Shown: positions 35,339 through 44,761, counted from the first letter of the stretch. The stretch: 64,000 nucleotides of DNA from Deltaproteobacteria bacterium (GCA_019912665.1 JAIOIE010000018.1:474590-538589); one strand, 5' to 3'. Translations and numbers: made by a program. The notes: a model not told the origin generated them from the letters alone.

Positions 35339-35858
35339 GATGGATTATCTCCGAGACGGGTTTTCTGGTTTTGGCCTCTCTCTTGAGCTCATCTTTAGGA
35401 TATCCTATCGCAATTACGGCGACCACCTCTATCTTTTCGGGTATTCCAAGCCTTTTCTTTACCGCTTCGGCGTCTATGGCGGCCACCCAGCAGGTGCCGA
35501 GCCCTTCGGCGGTCGCGGCCCCTATCATCTCGGTAATGGCGATCGTCGTGTCCACCCACGCATAGTTGATCTGGTCGGTCTTCCTTACCCAGGCCTGGGA
35601 AGGGTCCGCGCAAGCCACTATCAACACCGGCGCTCGCTTGAAGCCCTCCTTCGTGAAGAGGTCGTTTATCAGCCCCCTCCCCTCCTCGTCGGAAAGGACG
35701 ATGAAGTGCCACGGCTGCCGGTTCGCGGCGCTCTGGGCCCTGCCGAGGGAGATTATAAGCCTCTCAAGCTTCTCGGGCTCCACGGGCCTGTCCGCGAAAT
35801 CCCGTATGCTCTTCCTCCTCTCGTAGAGGTCGTAAAAATCCCTAAGCCTCTCGTCCAC
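35325..35858 (-). CDS. Nitroreductase-family FMN protein
   Basis: 177 residues, a typical short nitroreductase. Motifs: ERRKSIRDFADRPV for FMN phosphate binding, AQSAANRQPWHFIV, and GAATAEGLGTCWVAAI. Family members use FMN and NAD(P)H to reduce nitro-compounds, quinones or flavins; the natural substrate is unknown. It begins 13 bases after the ftsY stop codon and overlaps the following PilZ gene. Confidence 0.9.
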   Translation of the reverse strand: MDERLRDFYDLYERRKSIRDFADRPVEPEKLERLIISLGRAQSAANRQPWHFIVLSDEEGRGLINDLFTKEGFKRAPVLIVACADPSQAWVRKTDQINYAWVDTTIAITEMIGAATAEGLGTCWVAAIDAEAVKKRLGIPEKIEVVAVIAIGYPKDELKREAKTRKPVSEIIHHGKW

Positions 35859-35871
35859 CTTCCCCCTCCCG

Positions 35872-36807
35872 CTATATGAGCGCCTCTGCGAACTCCCTGG
35901 CGTCGAATTCCTTCAAGTCCTCGACCCTCTCTCCCACGCCCACGAACCTTACAGGAATTCCGAGCTCCCTGGCTATGGCGATTATGATGCCGCCTTTAGC
36001 AGTGCCGTCGAGCTTCGTAAGCGCGATTCCCGTTACGCCCACGGCCTCGTTGAAGAGCCTGGCCTGGTTGAGGGCGTTCTGCCCGGTAGAGGCGTCGAGC
36101 ACGAGGAGGTTCTCATGCGGCGCGCCGGGGAGCTCCCTTGCCGCCACACGCTTTACCTTCTTGAGCTCCTCCATGAGGTTAACCTTTGTATGGAGCCTCC
36201 CGGCGGTATCGAGGAGCACCACATCCGCCCTTCTCGCGGCGGCCGCCTTCATGGCATCGAAGACCACCGCCCCCGGGTCTCCGCCCTGGTCCTGCCTGAT
36301 GACAGGGCAGCCTGTACGCTTGCCCCACCCTTCGAGCTGCTCGATTGCGGCCGCCCTGAAGGTGTCGCCTGCCGCGAGGACGACCGACCTGCCCTCGGAG
36401 GAAAGCCTGGATGCGAGCTTCCCGATGGTAGTGGTCTTGCCTACCCCGTTAACCCCGAGCACCATTATCACGAAGGGGCTTGAGGTTACTTCTAGCGGCT
36501 TCTCTACTTTCTTCAGTATTTCGTATACCGAGTCCCTGAGGTGTTTCCTGAGCTTCTCCTCGTCCTTGCCGACGAGGACCTCACGGAGCTTATCGACTAT
36601 TTCGGTCGAGGCGGTGACGCCCACGTCCGAGAGGATGAGCGATTCTTCGAGCGATTCAAGGATGTCCTCCCTGGATTTTCCGGTGAACGCGGCCTCGACC
36701 CCGCCCATTATCGCGTTATGGGTCCGGGCGAGCCCGGCCTTAAGGCCCTCGAAGCCGGCCTTCAGCTTTTTAAACATCCTGTCTTCTTTACCTTTCGATT
36801 CGTTCAT
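35872..36807 (-). CDS. ftsY: Signal recognition particle receptor FtsY
   Basis: 311 residues: a short N-terminal part, the helical N domain and the GTPase NG domain. It docks SRP-ribosome complexes at the inner membrane. GTPase motifs: GVNGVGKTTTIGKLAS (G1), LLDTAGRLH (G3), LTKLDGTAKGG (G4) and GVGERVEDLKEFDA (C-terminal family signature). The acidic A domain of E. coli FtsY is missing, as in many bacteria. ATG at 36807 has a weak Shine-Dalgarno; an in-frame ATG ten codons later (MFKKLK) is an alternative. A TATAAT-like -10 is at 36879-36884. Confidence 0.95.
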   Translation of the reverse strand: MNESKGKEDRMFKKLKAGFEGLKAGLARTHNAIMGGVEAAFTGKSREDILESLEESLILSDVGVTASTEIVDKLREVLVGKDEEKLRKHLRDSVYEILKKVEKPLEVTSSPFVIMVLGVNGVGKTTTIGKLASRLSSEGRSVVLAAGDTFRAAAIEQLEGWGKRTGCPVIRQDQGGDPGAVVFDAMKAAAARRADVVLLDTAGRLHTKVNLMEELKKVKRVAARELPGAPHENLLVLDASTGQNALNQARLFNEAVGVTGIALTKLDGTAKGGIIIAIARELGIPVRFVGVGERVEDLKEFDAREFAEALI

Positions 36808-37029
36808 TTTCTTTTAGCACAAAAAACACATTATTTGAAGTTTTTTAAGCCAGTGCCGCGGAAACGCCCCTTCGTCTGATTATAACCCAAGCTGTTTCCG
36901 CTTGATTGGGCTTCCGTGAAATGTTAGATTCCATAAACAGGCAGTTACCTCACCTCGGAAACTCACCAGACCACAATCCCAGGGCTTCACCTCGACGGAG
37001 CATCCCAGTCTGGCCCCAAAAGGGCAAGG

Positions 37030-37800
37030 ATGTCAGTACGCAAACTCACAATCATTTCCGCTTCAGGCCTCGCGCTTTCGTCGTTCCCGCTTCTTTTATA
37101 CTCGGCCTGGCTGGGCGGGCATACTGTCTTCCTGGCTGTCCTTGCGGGTATTTCATTATCAGGAGTTGCTATCGCATGGTGGGCGATGCGGAGCTTATGC
37201 CGGCCGCTTCTCCTGGCCTCTTCAGGACGGCTGAATGCCCGCGCAACCGGGCTTCCGCAGGAGCTAAAAAAGATAGCGGAACGCCTTGCCGATGGATCGA
37301 TGACCCGGGAGGCGATAACCAGGGAGGTGCTGGACTCCATCCCCGACCCTGTGATCGAGACCGACGGCTCGGGCCGAATAGTATTCGCCAACCGGGCCGC
37401 GCTCCTTGCGTCCGACTGCGATGCCGAAAAGGCGTTAGGGAGACGGTGCGCGGATTTCCTGTCAAACGGATTTCACTCTCATCCGGGACATGGGAAGTTC
37501 GAGGCGCCTCTTCCGATGAAGGACGGCAGCACGCGGTTTTTCGAGTTCAAGACAGTAAAGCTCGGTAGCGGCTCGATATGCATAGGAAGGGACTCGGATG
37601 AGAGAAAACGACTTTTAGATGAGCTTACCTCCGCCCGGACGCAGGAGATAGAGGCCTCTACTAAGCTCAAAAAGACCATAAGCGACCTCGAGGAGTTCGC
37701 GCTCCTTGCCATAAGGAGGGAGCTTAAGATGCAGGAGATAAGGGAGCGCTTCGTCAGGCTTAAGGAGGAGCATGAGATTAACAAGGACTTCCCGGGCTGA
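37030..37800 (+). CDS. Membrane PAS-domain sensor protein without kinase domain
   Basis: 256 residues. Two membrane helices near the N-terminus (LTIISASGLALSSFPLLLY and HTVFLAVLAGISLSGVAIAW) are followed by a linker, a PAS domain (about 95-190, EVLDSIPDPVIETDGSGRIVFAN) and a C-terminal coiled coil rich in Lys/Glu. There is no histidine kinase or output domain. AAGGG lies five bases before the ATG. Its last 29 bases overlap the following kinase gene, which has PAS and kinase domains but no membrane segment. The two look like a split sensor kinase assembled through coiled coils; this is inference. Confidence 0.8.
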   Translation: MSVRKLTIISASGLALSSFPLLLYSAWLGGHTVFLAVLAGISLSGVAIAWWAMRSLCRPLLLASSGRLNARATGLPQELKKIAERLADGSMTREAITREVLDSIPDPVIETDGSGRIVFANRAALLASDCDAEKALGRRCADFLSNGFHSHPGHGKFEAPLPMKDGSTRFFEFKTVKLGSGSICIGRDSDERKRLLDELTSARTQEIEASTKLKKTISDLEEFALLAIRRELKMQEIRERFVRLKEEHEINKDFPG

Positions 37801-38962
37801 CTCAGAAGGGGCGCGCCCCATTGAGCGCGCCTGGCCCGAGGCGATCGCGTCAAGCACGCTCCCGGCCGCGCTCCTATCCCCTGACCGCTCCATTGCAGAG
37901 TCGAGCGAGGGGCTTATTCGGCTTACGGGCTTTACCCGGAGCGAGCTGGCCGGCATGCCGCTCTTGAGGCTTTTTGAAAAGGACCAGGCCCGCACGGACG
38001 CCGGACGTTCCGGATGGCTCCTGACGAAAAGACGGGGGAAGGTCCCTGTAGCAGCGTATCTTTCGGAAGCGCCCGGACTCTCGCTCGCGGCATTCCACCC
38101 TCTCGAAAACGAGATGGCGCTCGAAAAGGAGCTAAAGGCCGCAATGGAGCGGCTTGCGGCCCGTGAGAGGTATATAGAAGACTTCAGGACCGGGGTCTTC
38201 AGGATGATAACCGACCTCGACAGGAGCGAGAGCGAGCTCAAGGGGGCGCTTGAGAGGCTCGGCGAGACCCGGATGCAGCTAATGCAGTCGAGCAAGATGA
38301 CCGCGCTCGGAGAGCTCGCGGCCGGGCTCGCCCACGAAGTGAGCCAGCCGCTTACCGTAATAAAGGGTCTTTCTTTGAGCATGCTCCGCTCATTTCAGCA
38401 TGGCTCTCCCTATTTCGAGAAACTGAGCCTCGTAGCAGAGGCCTCGAAGAAGATGGAATCCATAGTCAAGCACCTCCGGGCGTTCACGAGGTCAGAGCCT
38501 CCTGTAATGAAGCCGGTGGACCTGAACTCTGTCGTAAGGGACGCCTTCCTCATACTCAGCGAAACGCTCAATTCGCATTCGATAGAAACGGAAATGGAAC
38601 TCAGGGAAATACCGGCCGTATCAGGGGACCCGAACCGGCTCGAACAGGTCATAATAAACCTTGTCGCGAACGCGAAGGACGCCATGCCCAGGGGAGGGAC
38701 GCTCAGGGTCTCGACCGGCATGGTCGAAATCTCCGGCAGCAGGCACGCAAGGCTCATTGTCGAGGACACGGGCGAGGGCATCCCCGGGGAACTTATCGGG
38801 AAGATATTCGACCCCTTCGTCACAACCAAGGAGGCCGGAAAGGGAACAGGCCTGGGGCTATCCATAACGAGCGGGATAATAAAGGAGCACCGGGGCGAGA
38901 TAAGTGTTGAAAGCGAGCGCGGCAGGGGCACAGCCTTTACCATCACCATACCCTCCGGCTGA
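37772..38962 (+). CDS. Soluble PAS histidine kinase
   Basis: 396 residues. A PAS-like domain (about 25-110), a coiled coil, HisKA with H-box LAAGLAHEVSQPLTVIKG and HATPase with N-box QVIINLVANAKDAM, DTGEGIP and GKGTGLGLSITSG follow in order. No membrane helix. The SEVSQPL-type H-box context is of the NtrB/DctB-like group, whose partners are often NtrC-type regulators. A strong AAGGAGG three bases before the ATG lies inside the upstream PAS gene. No response regulator adjoins. Confidence 0.88.
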   Translation: MRLTRTSRADSEGARPIERAWPEAIASSTLPAALLSPDRSIAESSEGLIRLTGFTRSELAGMPLLRLFEKDQARTDAGRSGWLLTKRRGKVPVAAYLSEAPGLSLAAFHPLENEMALEKELKAAMERLAARERYIEDFRTGVFRMITDLDRSESELKGALERLGETRMQLMQSSKMTALGELAAGLAHEVSQPLTVIKGLSLSMLRSFQHGSPYFEKLSLVAEASKKMESIVKHLRAFTRSEPPVMKPVDLNSVVRDAFLILSETLNSHSIETEMELREIPAVSGDPNRLEQVIINLVANAKDAMPRGGTLRVSTGMVEISGSRHARLIVEDTGEGIPGELIGKIFDPFVTTKEAGKGTGLGLSITSGIIKEHRGEISVESERGRGTAFTITIPSG

Positions 38963-39007
38963 AGGGTATTGAACTCGCCTTCCTGAAATGGTAGAAATCG
39001 CAGAAGC

Positions 39008-39709
39008 GTGCTGAATGCCTTACTGGACATACTGCTCCCCCGTCTCTGTCTCCTCTGCGGCGTCGATGCAGAGGACGACGGCTTCTGCCCCGGCTGCGCC
39101 GACCTCTTGAGCGAAAGCAGGATTTGCCAGCCCATGTGCAGCACATGCGGGGAGCCCTTTCCGGATTCGGCCGGGCCTGACCGCGAGTGCGGCGCGTGCA
39201 TCGGAAAGGCCCCGCCTTTCATCTCGGCCCGGAGCGCTTATTTGTACGAAGAGGTTGTGCAGGACGCGGTGCACAGGTTCAAATACGCTGGAGAAGTAAG
39301 CCTCGCAAAACCGCTCGGCAGGTTGCTTTCCCGGCTCCCGATGCCGCTTGTCCCCCATAAGGTCGTGCCGGTCCCGCTCCATCCCAAAAGGCTTAAGGAA
39401 CGCGGCTTCAACCAGTCGCTCCTCCTTGCAAGAGTACTCTGTAATGAACTCGGGCTCTCTCTTGCCAGGGCCGGGCTCGAAAGGACGAGGGACACGGAAA
39501 AGCAGACCGGCCTCGGGGCCGATGAAAGAAAAAAGAACGTCGCCGGCGCGTTCAGTGTGAGAAAGCCAGGCTCTTTCAAGGGGATGCGGGTGCTCCTCGT
39601 TGACGACGTATACACGACTGGCGCTACCATAAGGGAGTGCGCCAGGGCGCTCAGGAAGGACGGGGCCGAGGTCATGGCCCTGACCCTTGCGAGGGCGAGG
39701 AGGTTATGA
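39008..39709 (+). CDS. comF: ComF-family phosphoribosyltransferase-like protein
   Basis: 233 residues. An N-terminal zinc-ribbon-like part with four cysteine pairs (CLLCG, CPGC, CSTCG, CGAC) precedes a phosphoribosyltransferase domain with the PRPP motif VLLVDDVYTTGATI. ComF proteins take part in DNA uptake in competent bacteria, but many family members occur without known competence and their reaction is unclear. The start is GTG (39008) with a weak Shine-Dalgarno. Its stop overlaps an ATG of the following gene. Confidence 0.88.
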   Translation: MLNALLDILLPRLCLLCGVDAEDDGFCPGCADLLSESRICQPMCSTCGEPFPDSAGPDRECGACIGKAPPFISARSAYLYEEVVQDAVHRFKYAGEVSLAKPLGRLLSRLPMPLVPHKVVPVPLHPKRLKERGFNQSLLLARVLCNELGLSLARAGLERTRDTEKQTGLGADERKKNVAGAFSVRKPGSFKGMRVLLVDDVYTTGATIRECARALRKDGAEVMALTLARARRL

Positions 39710-39735
39710 TAATCTCTTCAGGAAAAGAGGTCCGC

Positions 39736-40230
39736 ATGGGAAAGATAATAGCGCGCTCAAGGCTCGCAAAAGAGCTTGCCGGAGCGCGAAAGAAAAAGAA
39801 AAAAATCGTATTCACGAACGGCTGCTTCGACATCATCCACGCAGGACACGTAAGGTATCTTAAAAAAGCCAGGTCCCTGGGCGACATGCTCGTCGTGGGC
39901 CTCAATAGCGACTCCTCGGTGCGTTCCATAAAAGGCGATAAGCGTCCCATAGTGCCCTGCAGGGAGCGCGCCGAGGTCCTCTCTGCGCTCGGGTGCGTCG
40001 ATTATGTGGTCGTATTTAACGAAGACACCCCCTTTAAGCTCATCGAATCCATCAGGCCCGACATCCTCGCAAAAGGCGCGGACTGGGCCGCGAAAGACAT
40101 AGTCGGCGGGGAAGCGGTCAGGAAAAATGGCGGGAGGGTCGCAAGGATAACGCTCTTAAAAGGCAAATCCACGACGAATATCATAAGAAGGGTGCTCGAG
40201 CTCCACAAGGGGCGCGGCCGTCAGGCATAG
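39736..40230 (+). CDS. hldE: D-glycero-beta-D-manno-heptose 1-phosphate adenylyltransferase (HldE C-terminal type)
   Basis: 164 residues, the adenylyltransferase half only. It makes ADP-heptose for the lipopolysaccharide inner core. Motif IVFTNGCFDIIHAGHVRYL contains the nucleotidyltransferase HxGH, and VGLNSDSSVRSIKG and LKGKSTTNII are family-typical. The kinase half of HldE is absent, so it must be a separate gene elsewhere. The ATG at 39736 is preferred: AGAGG lies five bases before it and the family similarity starts there. An ATG ten codons upstream (39706) overlaps the comF stop. It ends 10 bases inside the convergent receiver gene. Confidence 0.9.
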   Translation: MGKIIARSRLAKELAGARKKKKKIVFTNGCFDIIHAGHVRYLKKARSLGDMLVVGLNSDSSVRSIKGDKRPIVPCRERAEVLSALGCVDYVVVFNEDTPFKLIESIRPDILAKGADWAAKDIVGGEAVRKNGGRVARITLLKGKSTTNIIRRVLELHKGRGRQA

Positions 40231-40652
40231 GGCCTCCTATTGAAACTTATCCAGTACTCGCAGGCAGCCCTTATCATCCTCGTGTACTCTTCGTAGTCGA
40301 GCGGTTTTACGAGGAAGCTGTTGGCCCCGAGCCTGTAAGCTGTCTCTATATCGCTTTTAAGCTCCGACACCGTCAGCATTACCACAGGGACCATCGAAGT
40401 AAGCCTCTCCGCACGTATCCTTTCCAGCGCCTCGAAGCCGCTCATGCCGGGAAGCCTTATGTCCATGAGCACGAGCTCCGGCCTCCGGGCCGGGTCCCTG
40501 CCCTCGTATCTGCCGGTTCCGGAGAGCCATTCAAGAGCCTCCTCGCCGTTCCTCACAACCTCCAGCTCCGCTTTCACCGGACAGCCCGAGAAGGCGCCCC
40601 TTGTCAGCGCGACCGACTCAGGGCTGTCCTCGATGAGAAGTATGGTCGGCAT
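40221..40652 (-). CDS. Single-domain response regulator (Rcp1-like)
   Basis: 143 residues, a receiver and nothing else. The acidic pair (LIEDSPES), acceptor aspartate (LMDIRLPGMSG) and lysine (LVKPLDYEEY) are all intact. Receivers of this Rcp1 type are partners of phytochrome-like and PAS kinases and serve as phosphate shuttles. Its ATG shares bases with the TGA of the large PAS kinase (TGATG), so the two are made together and are almost certainly cognate. Confidence 0.92.
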   Translation of the reverse strand: MPTILLIEDSPESVALTRGAFSGCPVKAELEVVRNGEEALEWLSGTGRYEGRDPARRPELVLMDIRLPGMSGFEALERIRAERLTSMVPVVMLTVSELKSDIETAYRLGANSFLVKPLDYEEYTRMIRAACEYWISFNRRPYA

Positions 40653-43600
40653 CAGGCATCTCCCTTCCGGAGGGTGAAATAAAAAACGGCCCCCCTGCCC
40701 GGCTCTCCTTCGGCCCAGACCCTTCCGCCGTGCCTCTGGATTATCCTCTGCACCGTGGCAAGGCCTATGCCAGTGCCCGGGAATTCATCCGATGGATGGA
40801 GCCTCTGGAAGGGATGGAAGAGCCTGTCCGCGTGCTTCATATCAAAGCCCGCACCGTTGTCCCTGACATGGAATACCGTCATCCCGTTCTCGCGGCCCGT
40901 GACTCCCAGTTCTATTCTCGGGGCCGGGGTCTTCGATGTGAACTTCCACGCGTTCCCCATTAGGTTCTCAAGGACGAGCTTAAGGAGCTTTTCGTCCCCC
41001 TTGGCCCTGAGGCCTTCTTCTATGTGGAATGACGCGACCCTCTCAGGCTCGGCCTTCACGAGGTTGCCTGCTATGGACCTGGCAAGGGCGCTCAAGTCCA
41101 CGCTCTCGTATGTTATCTCCGCCCTCATAACGTACGAGAGGTTGAGGAGGTCGTCAATGAGCTCGCCCATCCGCTTAACGGCCCCCCGTATCCTCATTAT
41201 CTGGTCCTGGGCGTCCTTGTCGAGCTTCTCCTTCTGCTTCTTCACAAGGAGCATGCTGAACCCGTCCACGAGCCGGAGCGGCGAGCGGAGGTCGTGGGCC
41301 ACGGAATATGTGAAGGTCTCTATTTCCCTGTTGGCCGCCGAGAGCCCCTCCATCGCCCTCTTAAGCTCCGCGGTCCTCTCCTCCACCCTCCTCTCAAGCT
41401 CGACGTTCAATTTCCTTACCTCCTCCTCGGCCCTCTTCCTTTCCGTTATGTCGAGGATTATGCCCGTCATGCGGATTGGCCTGCCTTCCTTATCTATACT
41501 GCACTCCGCCTCGGAATGGACTATCCGCTCCTCGCGGTCCGGCCTCAATATCCTGTAATCAATTGAGTAGGGCCTGGCCTCGTAAAGGAGCCCTTTCATG
41601 GCCTCCTTTACCATTTCAAGGTCGTCCGGATGGACCGCTCCAGTGAAGTCCGCGAGTGTCTCAAGCTCTCCTTTCTTTCTTCCGAATATCCTGTAGACCT
41701 CGTCGGAGATGTATAACATGTCCGTGAGGACGTCGTGCTCGAAATTCCCGAGGTGGGCGATGCGCTGCGCATCCCTCAAGCCCGCTTCGCTTCTACGGAG
41801 GGCCTCCTCGGCGCGCTTGAGCGGGGTGACGTCGGTAACGACCCCACACATGGCGTACTTGTTGCCGTTTTTGTCCCTCAGGGTGAACTTGGTCGCAATC
41901 GCATAATGGATGCCGTCAGGGAGCGGTATCTCGTCCTCGACCTGTATGGGCACGTCCGATTCCATGGCCCTCAGGTCGTCCTTGTGCAGCTCCTCCGCCA
42001 CTTCCGGCGGGAAAATATCAAATATCGTTTTTCCATAGACGTCCTTCTCCTCGGCCCTCAGAGTCGAAAGGAAGATATTGTTCACGTATACCAGCCGCCC
42101 CTCCATGTCCTGCATGAACATGGGGTTTCCCATGTTCTCGAGTATGGCCCTTAACCTCTCCTCGCTTTCTTTCAGGGCATCCTCGGCCTTTTTCCTTTCG
42201 GTGACGTCGATTATGCTCGCTATTACCCCCCTGTACTCGCTTTTTTCCAAAATAGGGCCCGCCGCCCCTGCCGCATACATCAGGCTCCCGTCCTTTTTCA
42301 TGAATTGGACCTCGAATGATTCGGTTATTCCCCTCCTACTCCGTTCGAGCCTAGCGCTAGCCCTTTCAGCCTCAGCCCCGTCCATGAACTCGAAAAGCCG
42401 CCTGCCCATCATCTCCTGCACCGTGTATCCGAGCATCCCGGCCATCTTAGGGTTCAGGTAGATGACCATGTCATTTTGATCCAGCACGATTATCCCTTCC
42501 TGCAGGTTCTCTATTAGGGTCCTGTACCTTTGCTCGCTCTCCTCGAGCGCCCTTTCGGCCCGCCTGTGCTCGGTTATGTCCTGCACGGTCCCGTTCATTT
42601 TTACGGCATTCCCGTTTTCATCCAGCTCCACCTCGGCCTCCTCGTGGACTATCCTTTCCTCCCCGTCCGCGCGTATTATCCTGTGCTCATGGGAATAGTG
42701 TCCTCCTTTATGGAGCGCTTCACTGACCTTCCTTTCCAGCAACTCCCTGTCATCCGGGTGCGCTAAGGCCAGGAAACCCGCATAGTCCGGTGCCGGGGCT
42801 GAGGGGTCCATGCTGAATATCCTGTAGGTCTCTTCAGACCAGGTCGCGATATCATTCGCAATATCCCATTCCCAGCCCCCCAGCCGCGCTATCCTCTGGG
42901 AATTGGCGAGGGTCTCTCGCTCTTTCCTGAGCTCGTTCGTCCTCGCCTCTATGCTCGCCGCCATGTCGTTGAAGGACGCGGTGAGAGCGCCCATCTCGTC
43001 ACGCGTACTCACGGGCACCCTTATCGTGTAGTCCCCTGCCGCCACCGCGGTCGCGCCGGCCATGAGCCGCCTGACCTGGGCTACGATTATCCGAAGGAAA
43101 TAAAATACCAATACTCCGATAAAGAGCAAAACGACCACTATCAGCAGAACGATATTCCTTTGAAAGACACTGACCGGCTGAAAGACCTCGTCATTATCGA
43201 CCTCGGCTAGGAGGGTCCAGCCGAGGGAGGGGAGGCACATGGACGCTCCCGCTGTTTCCCGGCCCCTGTAATCCTCATAGATACCCGTTACCTCCCGGTT
43301 CTCTTCAAGGCAGGCCCTTACGGGGAGCGTGTCCACCAGCAGGTTAAGTACCGCATCCGGCACGAATCTCGACTCCGTGATCATGAGCTTGTCCCTGTTC
43401 ACCAGATAGATTTCCATCGTATCCCAGGGCAGTGGGTTCAAAGACATGGCGCCGAGCTCTTCTATGAACTCGCCTGAGAAGAGTTCCCCGAACTTTGAAA
43501 GCGGAGTGAAGCCGGTTATGACCCCCAGGAGCCTGCCACCGTCCTGCCTGCTGTAAATCGGGGCCGAGAAGGCAAGTTCGGGTTCCTCTTCAACGCCCCT

Positions 43601-44062
43601 GACGGTCTCGACCACTGAAAGGCCCTGCCTGCCTTTCAAAAAAAACTCCTCGCCTGAAAAATCCCTGCCCGTGAAACCCGGGGCGGTGGAGGCCAGCACT
43701 ATCCCGTCCGGGGCGGTCAGCACGCTCATGCGGTACATGGCCCTAAGAAGAGGCAGTTTGTAGCGGGCGATATAATCCGCAAGGGCCCTTCCGCTGGCCT
43801 CCCTGTCGGCTATGTCCTCAAGAGCGCTCACTATGAAGTCGTCGGTCGAAAAGTCCTGGATTCTGACCTTGCTCATCTCGATGTACAGTAGCAGATAGGC
43901 CTCCCTCTCGTCCGCGACCCGCTCAAGGGTGCCGAAAAGCTCACTCTGAAGCTCGTTCCTTTGCTGGACAAAGAGCGCGGATATGGCGATGAATATGGGG
44001 ATGAGTATGATGAGGAAAGCTATAAGCACCTTTTGTATAAGGGTCAGGCCGGTTTTGGGCAT
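40652..44062 (-). CDS. Membrane sensor histidine kinase: Cache-HAMP-four PAS-HisKA-HATPase
   Basis: 1136 residues. Membrane helices near the N-terminus (IQKVLIAFLIILIPIFIAI) and around residue 300 (NIVLLIVVVLLFIGVLVFYF) bracket a Cache-like periplasmic domain. HAMP and four PAS domains follow (first and last of PAS_3 type, around WEWDIAN and FEHDVLTD), then HisKA (FTYSVAHDLRSPLRLVDG) and HATPase (ENLMGNAWKF, DNGAGF). The start is the ATG preceded by GAGGGAG; 23 upstream codons are rejected. Its stop overlaps the start of the Rcp1-like receiver, its probable partner. The end of the protein is very similar to the kinase at 2446-5052. The signal is unknown. Confidence 0.9.
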   Translation of the reverse strand: MPKTGLTLIQKVLIAFLIILIPIFIAISALFVQQRNELQSELFGTLERVADEREAYLLLYIEMSKVRIQDFSTDDFIVSALEDIADREASGRALADYIARYKLPLLRAMYRMSVLTAPDGIVLASTAPGFTGRDFSGEEFFLKGRQGLSVVETVRGVEEEPELAFSAPIYSRQDGGRLLGVITGFTPLSKFGELFSGEFIEELGAMSLNPLPWDTMEIYLVNRDKLMITESRFVPDAVLNLLVDTLPVRACLEENREVTGIYEDYRGRETAGASMCLPSLGWTLLAEVDNDEVFQPVSVFQRNIVLLIVVVLLFIGVLVFYFLRIIVAQVRRLMAGATAVAAGDYTIRVPVSTRDEMGALTASFNDMAASIEARTNELRKERETLANSQRIARLGGWEWDIANDIATWSEETYRIFSMDPSAPAPDYAGFLALAHPDDRELLERKVSEALHKGGHYSHEHRIIRADGEERIVHEEAEVELDENGNAVKMNGTVQDITEHRRAERALEESEQRYRTLIENLQEGIIVLDQNDMVIYLNPKMAGMLGYTVQEMMGRRLFEFMDGAEAERASARLERSRRGITESFEVQFMKKDGSLMYAAGAAGPILEKSEYRGVIASIIDVTERKKAEDALKESEERLRAILENMGNPMFMQDMEGRLVYVNNIFLSTLRAEEKDVYGKTIFDIFPPEVAEELHKDDLRAMESDVPIQVEDEIPLPDGIHYAIATKFTLRDKNGNKYAMCGVVTDVTPLKRAEEALRRSEAGLRDAQRIAHLGNFEHDVLTDMLYISDEVYRIFGRKKGELETLADFTGAVHPDDLEMVKEAMKGLLYEARPYSIDYRILRPDREERIVHSEAECSIDKEGRPIRMTGIILDITERKRAEEEVRKLNVELERRVEERTAELKRAMEGLSAANREIETFTYSVAHDLRSPLRLVDGFSMLLVKKQKEKLDKDAQDQIMRIRGAVKRMGELIDDLLNLSYVMRAEITYESVDLSALARSIAGNLVKAEPERVASFHIEEGLRAKGDEKLLKLVLENLMGNAWKFTSKTPAPRIELGVTGRENGMTVFHVRDNGAGFDMKHADRLFHPFQRLHPSDEFPGTGIGLATVQRIIQRHGGRVWAEGEPGRGAVFYFTLRKGDA

Positions 44063-44211
44063 TTTTCTCCCTCTATGGGATGGAGCGGAAAAGGATATAT
44101 TCGAGTCTACTTTAAGGAAGGATGTTGTCAACGGGGCCGCATGTGGCTTTTGTTACATGATTTTTCAGGGCCCTTCCGATATAATTCTCGAATAGACCGG
44201 AGGAGGGGCGA

Positions 44212-44679
44212 ATGAAAAGGACTTTCCTGGCCTTTACCATCTCAGCCATGCTGGCGCTTGCGGCAGCCGGGGCCTCCAGGGCTGACGTGAACGTGAGCAT
44301 AAACCTGCCCGCCATAGCTCTCAAGCCGCCCCAGGCAGTCGTCGTCATCCCCGGCACATACGTCTATTTTGCCCCCGGACTCGACATAGCGGTCTTTTTC
44401 CACCAGGGCTACTGGTGGCGGCCCCATAATAAGCGGTGGTACAGGGCCGCGGAGCTGGGTGACGCATGGGTGCTGATAGAATCAAGGAAGGTGCCAGGGG
44501 CGCTCCTTAAGATTCCCCCCGGATACAGGGACACTCCTCCCGGGCTTGAGAGGATACCCTACGGACATGCAAAGAAGAACTGGAAGAGATGGGAAAAGGA
44601 GAGGCGCTGGGACAGGCCCGGAAAAGGTCCGAAAGAGAAGCCGGGAAAGGGCGTGCCGAGGGACAGGGGAAGGGACTGA
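44212..44679 (+). CDS. Exported basic protein of unknown function
   Basis: 155 residues. A cleavable signal peptide (FLAFTISAMLALAAAGASRA) is followed by a short beta-rich region with aromatic motifs (FFHQGYWWRPHNKRWYRA, then IPPGYRDTPPG) and a very basic, proline/glycine-rich tail. I know similar exported proteins from deltaproteobacteria, but no function. A strong GGAGGAGGGG Shine-Dalgarno precedes the ATG and a TATAAT lies at 44180-44185. A classic terminator follows, so it is a single-gene unit. Confidence 0.75.
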   Translation: MKRTFLAFTISAMLALAAAGASRADVNVSINLPAIALKPPQAVVVIPGTYVYFAPGLDIAVFFHQGYWWRPHNKRWYRAAELGDAWVLIESRKVPGALLKIPPGYRDTPPGLERIPYGHAKKNWKRWEKERRWDRPGKGPKEKPGKGVPRDRGRD

Positions 44680-44705
44680 AGACGGCTTGACCACGTAAAT
44701 AACAA

Positions 44706-44741
44706 GGGCCCCGCACGAAACGTGCGGGGCCCTTTCTTTTT
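44706..44741 (+). terminator. Intrinsic terminator of the exported-protein gene
   Basis: A perfect 12-bp stem GGGCCCCGCACG / CGTGCGGGGCCC with an AAA loop is followed by TTTCTTTTT, 27 bases after the stop codon. Confidence 0.95.
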
Positions 44742-44761
44742 AGCTATTATCCAGGCTCAAA

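Noticed and set aside
36808-37029. tRNA or small RNA gene in the ftsY / PAS-sensor gap
   Set aside because: No cloverleaf or other recognisable RNA; only a TATAAT-like -10 for ftsY was seen.
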